Of a stretch of 64,000 nt of DNA, positions 59,330 through 64,000 are shown piece after piece; the first letter of the stretch is position 1; every line of letters starts with the position of its first letter. The position numbers and the translations under genes are program-made. Below the pieces are notes generated by a model. The model saw nothing but the letters and a program-made list of their open reading frames with translations, ran no database searches and was not told the DNA's origin. This DNA comes from Piper betle (lineage: Eukaryota > Streptophyta > Magnoliopsida > Piperales > Piperaceae): the NCBI GenBank assembly GCA_033002965.1, contig JAURVB010014805.1, forward strand, positions 59,415 to 123,414, in the 5' to 3' direction.

Positions 59330-60539
59330 TATGTCGCATCGTGATGGCAGCGCAACAAACTGTCCACTAGCGTTCCATGACATGGTGTTGGGGTTCGAAC
59401 CAACCTCAGGGTGAGAAACAGCTGACAAGGGACGGCAGTTGCCATCGGGCCACAACACCCGCTGCCCGAGGCAAACAGTAGTTGCCGACCGTAGAACAGC
59501 AGGGGAGGGAGGGAGGTGATGGTCCCCAACAATCATGGCAAGGGGAGGAGGTTGACGTGACCCACGGTGGTCCGAGAAAGGCTGGCGGCAACTATTCCGG
59601 TGGGTCATTGGAAAACACAGTCGACGGAGGCTATGTTAACCTCACAGCGAGGGAGAAAGGGGCTTCGGGAAAGCTCGGTCAGGCTCCCACGTGGTCGGGA
59701 TAAGTGGAGGAGAACCCACCTCCATAGAGCGACGACTGGCCACGGGGGATCGTGGGTTGCCGGCGGTGGCCGAACCCAAAACGATGCAAATGCTTCCGGT
59801 GGAACCCGACCAAGGCACCGGCTTTTGACATCCTCAATAGTGGCACGGGGTCAAACGATGTTGACGACGATGAAGGAGGGGCCGAGGACGGGTTGGTGGC
59901 GATGAAGCGGCAGTGGCGAGGCCAGTGGTGCTCCAAGAAAACAGAGAAAGGGTGAAAGAGAAGGAGGGGGAAGGAAGTAAGGCTAGGGCGGCATCGCTGT
60001 TGGTGGGTTGCGGTGTAGCCAGCGGTGACGGGTCGTCGACGGTGGTGATCGTCGGAAAAATAGAGGGTTGGTGAAGTGTGGGGGGGGGCGATGACGTGGC
60101 CCGCGGGTTAGGAGAGGGTTGGGAAGTATAGGCGACAACTTCCCCCTTTAATAAATAAATTTTTTAAAAATAACATAAAATATAATAAAAAATATTATAA
60201 AATAAAATAATAATATCATTATTCGAATGACATTTTTTAAACATACAAACACATTCAAATATAATAATTAACGCATTTTAATATAATAAGTAACCTAAAT
60301 TTAATTTTATTATCTTTTATAAATAAAAAAAGTGTACTTTTCATATATTATAATAATTCATCTTATTGCTACCTTAGTGAGGTTATCATGATATACATAA
60401 GTATATATGACCTTTATGACCATACCACACGGGCCACCTCGGCTAAACACACGAATTCTGAAATTAACTTTATTAAAAGTAACGATTAAACTGATCTATT
60501 TTAACTTTAAAACCTTTACTCGGGTCATGAGTTGTACAC
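59330..60539 (-). repeat. LTR-like dispersed repeat, partial copy C
   Basis: The minus strand from 60539 (TGTACAACTCATGACCCGAG) aligns with the start of copy A (TGTAAAACCTACGATTCGAG) over about 300 bases and continues into another GC-rich part (59340-60120). It lies about 1.4 kb from copy A in the same orientation and is truncated. Confidence 0.4.
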
Positions 60540-61189
60540 AACATATATGTAGTCTGCACTATTACAGCGGCACATGATAGTGAGCCTGCATTATAAAGGC
60601 TTGAAATAGGAGTAACACAACAATATTTTGTTGTAAGACCCAATAATATTTTAGCATATAAAGATTTGATTCAACACTTGCAATTGAAGAAAATATAAGA
60701 GCAATTAGAGTTTGATCTTATTTGGAAATAAGTTTATTAACAATGAAAACACACGCCAATTCTTCCTCTGATTATAATTGCTAATAGGGTCACAGAAGAT
60801 TAACCAATAAGACAAAAAATTGCAAAAACAATACAAGCAAAAATGGAACAGACCATGCATAGAAGAATCCCTTATTTTCATTGCGTCTTCTAACCTGAGT
60901 GAAATATGTGTCATCGTGGTAGGGAAGAGATGGATTCTTGATATGTTAAAAGTGAAGACAAAAAGATGGTTTTGATGATGGTAGAAGAGGGGTCACTTTC
61001 ATATAGACATACAGTAAAGAGTTTGAAGAGCATGTTTAAAAATCAAGCCCAACAGCATCGTCTTCGACGAATGCTTCTCTGCAAAAACACCCGATTTTAG
61101 GCTTCCCCGCTCAAATATGGTGCGGCGGTGGTGGCTATTGCTACTGCTTTCGGAGGAAAACTAATGATATCTATGAATCTATAAACTAA
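60540..61189. other. intergenic stretch before the thioesterase duplicate
   Basis: No recognised gene. Homology to the thioesterase gene begins abruptly at about 61190. Confidence 0.4.
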
Positions 61190-63563
61190 GGCTGGTTGTG
61201 CTATCATCATTAGAACAATGCTGGAAGCAAAAGGCATGAAATTTAGAAGAAAGCAAAAACAAAAATTGCCCAAAATCCATGAAGTCTGAACCTTCTGCAT
61301 ACCAACGATTACTTTCGAAATACTGTAAACCAGTAATTAAAGTATCTCACACAAATATTCCCGACAATGGAGGAATAAGCATTGGCAATGATTGCAGTGG
61401 GACACTTACGTGAAACATTTTTTTATAGATTAGCAGTTATCTAGATGACAGACATTTTTGACAGTGCCCTCGATGTCTAGAATAAACATGAAATGTATCT
61501 GCCATAAAACCCTACATCTCTATAATTGTACGCGTAATTTCTTTGAATAGCTTAAGCAAAGAAATTATCATCATTGTGAAGGATTAAACACATTAAAAAG
61601 GACAGGAATTTTTACATGATCCACATTAACTGAGGCAAAAAATAATACAAGTGGCTTGACCATAATGCTTATAGTGGAAGACATTACAGGTTAGTACAAA
61701 TATATGAAACAAAAATCACTAGAAAATCGACGAAGCCCTAAACCTATGAATATAAAAAAAAACTTTGTTATTAGTGTACTTAGAACTGTTAAACAAGGCA
61801 ATTCAAGTAGATCTTACAAATGTTTCTTATTACAGCGGAGACAATTAACCATGACAATGATTGCAGTGGAACACTTGTACACAACTGTGTCAACTGTCAA
61901 ATAATCAACAAAGTAGATCAGACAAAGTGTTGATTAACCAATGGGAAAACTTAACTCGGACAATGATTGCAGAGGAAAACTTACAAACATTTCAATACAC
62001 CTTAAACAATCTGCAATCAAAACTCATACAATGGTATCAACGTTATCTCTTTGACTACACAAAAAGATGCAAAATTTCATTCGACTCTAAATCAATGATT
62101 GCAGTGGGACACTTGCAAACGTTTCAATCCCCTCACAACTATCTACAACCAAAATTTGTCCATTGATAGCTATTGAACCGGCATGATCTCGCAGAAAGAT
62201 ACAAAATATCAATCGAATCTAAATGGGGGATTGTACACTCGCAAACATGCCAATAGTTCCAGTAAATTAGAACAAGCGGACCTGCCTTGACAGCAATAGT
62301 TCCAGAAAGAGCATCCAAATCCTCCAACTGTTTCCCAATCCTGACCTCGTTCCAAGGGTCCCTATATTGCTCCCTCAGAATATAGTCCCCAGAAAAGTTG
62401 TAATGGATGCTAGTCCGGTTCTGGGAGGGGGTCTTGGTGAGCAGCTCCGTCTGGGTGTTGGGATTTTAACAACCAAAATCCCCAAATACCATGTTGCGTG
62501 TGTTTTGACAAGGAAAACCAATACAGGATAAAAGATATATGACACACAAATTTAAAGTGGAAACTTTCAAATTGAAATAAAACCACAACAAAAAATATGA
62601 GATGAGTAAAATTACTCCCAATTACAAATCATAGACAAAAGGTAGAGAAGGATAAGAAATAAACTACAGTTGGTCTTGTCGAAGAACCCAAACTCATGTC
62701 TTCTCCTCACAACGAACAATTCCTCTTTCTTCTCTCACATGCACCACCAATGGTGACCCTCAGATCTGTAACCGCAACCACAACCACTAACTGTAACCGC
62801 AACCACTAACTGGAACACACTCCAATTAGGAACACCAACCTCTAATTGGAACACACTCCTTTAACTGGAACACACTCCAATTAGGAATACCAACCTCTAA
62901 CTGGAACACACTCCAATTAGGAACACTCCAATTAGGAACGATACACACATCGGACAAAGTAAGTACACCATGAGGAGAGGCTCTCCTCTCAAGTACACCA
63001 TGAGGAGAGGCTCTCCCTCTCAAGTACACCATGAAGAGAGGCTCTCCCTCCTCTAAGAGAGAGAGGGAGAGCCTCACTGCTAAAACCCTCACAGTGAAGC
63101 ACACAATGATACACTCAGTTCTGTTGTACTCTCTCCTATTCTATTCTCTCACAATACAACTATATATATAGGAAAGAAAACCAGCCTCGTAAATACCAAG
63201 AGCCAAAATACTAAATACTCATCATCTTCAGCAATTCTTCTCGAATTCCTCATACCTCTTGGAATAACTCCATGTCTTTACGATTCCCCATATATTTGCA
63301 TGTTTTCTCACATCCATCGTATGATGAGGGACCCCAACACTGGGGAGGCCCATCCTTGGAGGGAGAAGCTGCTCAAATATGCTGGACCGGGCCTCCCACA
63401 GGGCGTTGCTGACAGGAGAGTGGTACATCCCAGGCCAGAGGCTCAAGGGCTTGCGGAGGGAGGAGGTGGCGTCGATGGGAGGGGAAGGGGAGCTCTCAAA
63501 GGGGGAAGTGATGGTGGAGACCACATGGATGGTCTGGGGGGAGTGTGGAATGGGAGGATCCAT
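61190..63563 (-). pseudogene. truncated duplicate of the ACOT9-like thioesterase gene
   Basis: Exon 1 (62286-63563, interrupted), intron 1 and only the first 30 or so bases of exon 2 (to about 61190) are present. Exon 1 begins MDPPIPHSPQTIHVVSTITS and includes LSLWPGMYHSPVSNALWEAR. A small deletion near 63355-63370 shifts the frame (EQLLPPRMG where the other copy has EHLLDPSKDG). An 884-bp solo LTR then splits the exon. Both hotdog domains are missing, so it is non-functional. The N-terminal C run that is one base short in the other copy is full length here. Homology to the other copy extends upstream to about 63850. Confidence 0.85.
62456..63339. mobile_element. solo LTR, 884 bp, inside the thioesterase pseudogene
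   Basis: The segment starts TGTTGGGATT and ends ACCCCAACA, with a perfect 5-bp direct repeat CTGGG on each side (62451-62455 and 63340-63344). The related exon at about 47030 is continuous across this point. It holds no coding frame, primer-binding site or second LTR. Inside are GGAACACACTCCAATTAGGA repeats (62811-62938), three copies of a unit with CAAGTACACCATGAGGAGAG (62962-63050), and a TATA-like CTATATATATAGG (63161-63173). This is what recombination between the two LTRs of a retrotransposon leaves. Confidence 0.92.
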
Positions 63564-63849
63564 TGGTTTGTTGTAGGAAGAGGTGAAGGAGAGGGGATGG
63601 GTACTTGTGAATGGGAAGAAATATGAGAGCTTTGGGGTGGAGGAGGAGGGGAGGAGGGGAGGAGGGGAGGAGGGAGGGGAAGGAAGAGGTGGAGGAGGAG
63701 CTTGGAAGGTGGAGGCTTTGAATCTGGGGAAATAAATGGTCGATTAGATTTATGTTTTTAGGTTGATCAAACTTGTTAGCTTCTTGGAGTTCCCTCCAAG
63801 TAGATAATTTTAAATTAAATAAAGGAAAAATAATAAAGATTTTATTCAT

Positions 63850-64000
63850 CATATAAAAAAATGATTGTTAATTTAATTGAATCAAGTTTAAGTATAAATA
63901 GCAATGTAAAAAGATCTACTCCTATCAATTATTCAATTTAACTTAATATTGTTTAATTATTTTATATATAATGATAAAAGCAATGACCGAACGAAGCACA
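63850..64000. other. AT-rich window end
   Basis: Nothing recognised. Confidence 0.4.

Overview
This is nuclear DNA of a flowering plant. Genes have many GT-AG introns, intergenic DNA is AT-rich, and the window is full of microsatellites and transposon debris. GC-rich, alanine-rich 5' exons, such as the one on the acetolactate synthase subunit gene, make me lean to a monocot. I cannot name the species. No bacterial, organellar or CRISPR features are present.

Layout. 1-22.9 kb is a tandem family of NADPH-dependent double-bond reductase (2-alkenal reductase) genes. Copy 1 (4087-7849) and copy 2 (12768-16078) are intact five-exon genes of 344 and 343 residues. An orphan first exon with its promoter lies inverted between them (9354-9581, minus), so copies of the 5' end face each other in a palindrome (about 9155-13190). 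Copy 3 (17723-22899) is a pseudogene: two frameshifts, a lost splice donor, a duplicated fourth exon, and two GC-rich elements inserted in (TA)n tracts, whose ends fold into perfect hairpins. 23.5-28.7 kb is a 12-exon minus-strand gene for the regulatory subunit of acetolactate synthase. 29.6-32.3 kb holds a TRIM retroelement and an LTR-like relic. 33.2-35.4 kb is a complete nine-exon gene for ribosomal protein L5. 36.3-38.1 kb is a degenerate gene for a thioredoxin-fold chloroplast protein of the MRL7/SVR4 type. 39.0-41.6 kb encodes an S-like RNase T2 (RNS2 type). 43.8-47.3 kb encodes a double-hotdog acyl-CoA thioesterase with three single-base frameshifts. 48.0-48.6 kb may encode a small membrane protein. 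48.9-51.3 kb has a segmental duplication around a 33-bp minisatellite. 52.2-53.3 kb is a truncated HCF136 fragment. 54.0-56.4 kb is a hairpin satellite with GC-rich blocks. 56.5-60.5 kb is LTR-like repeat. 61.2-63.8 kb is a truncated second copy of the thioesterase gene with an 884-bp solo LTR in its first exon.

The genes do not form a pathway. Several products are plastid proteins (acetolactate synthase subunit, MRL7-like, HCF136 fragment), but each is independently transcribed. The main story is gene duplication and decay driven by repeats. The strongest candidates for something undescribed are the inverted exon-1 palindrome, the hairpin-ended elements with compensatory stem changes, and the GACTCGA hairpin satellite shared between 21.4-22.3 kb and 54.0-56.0 kb.
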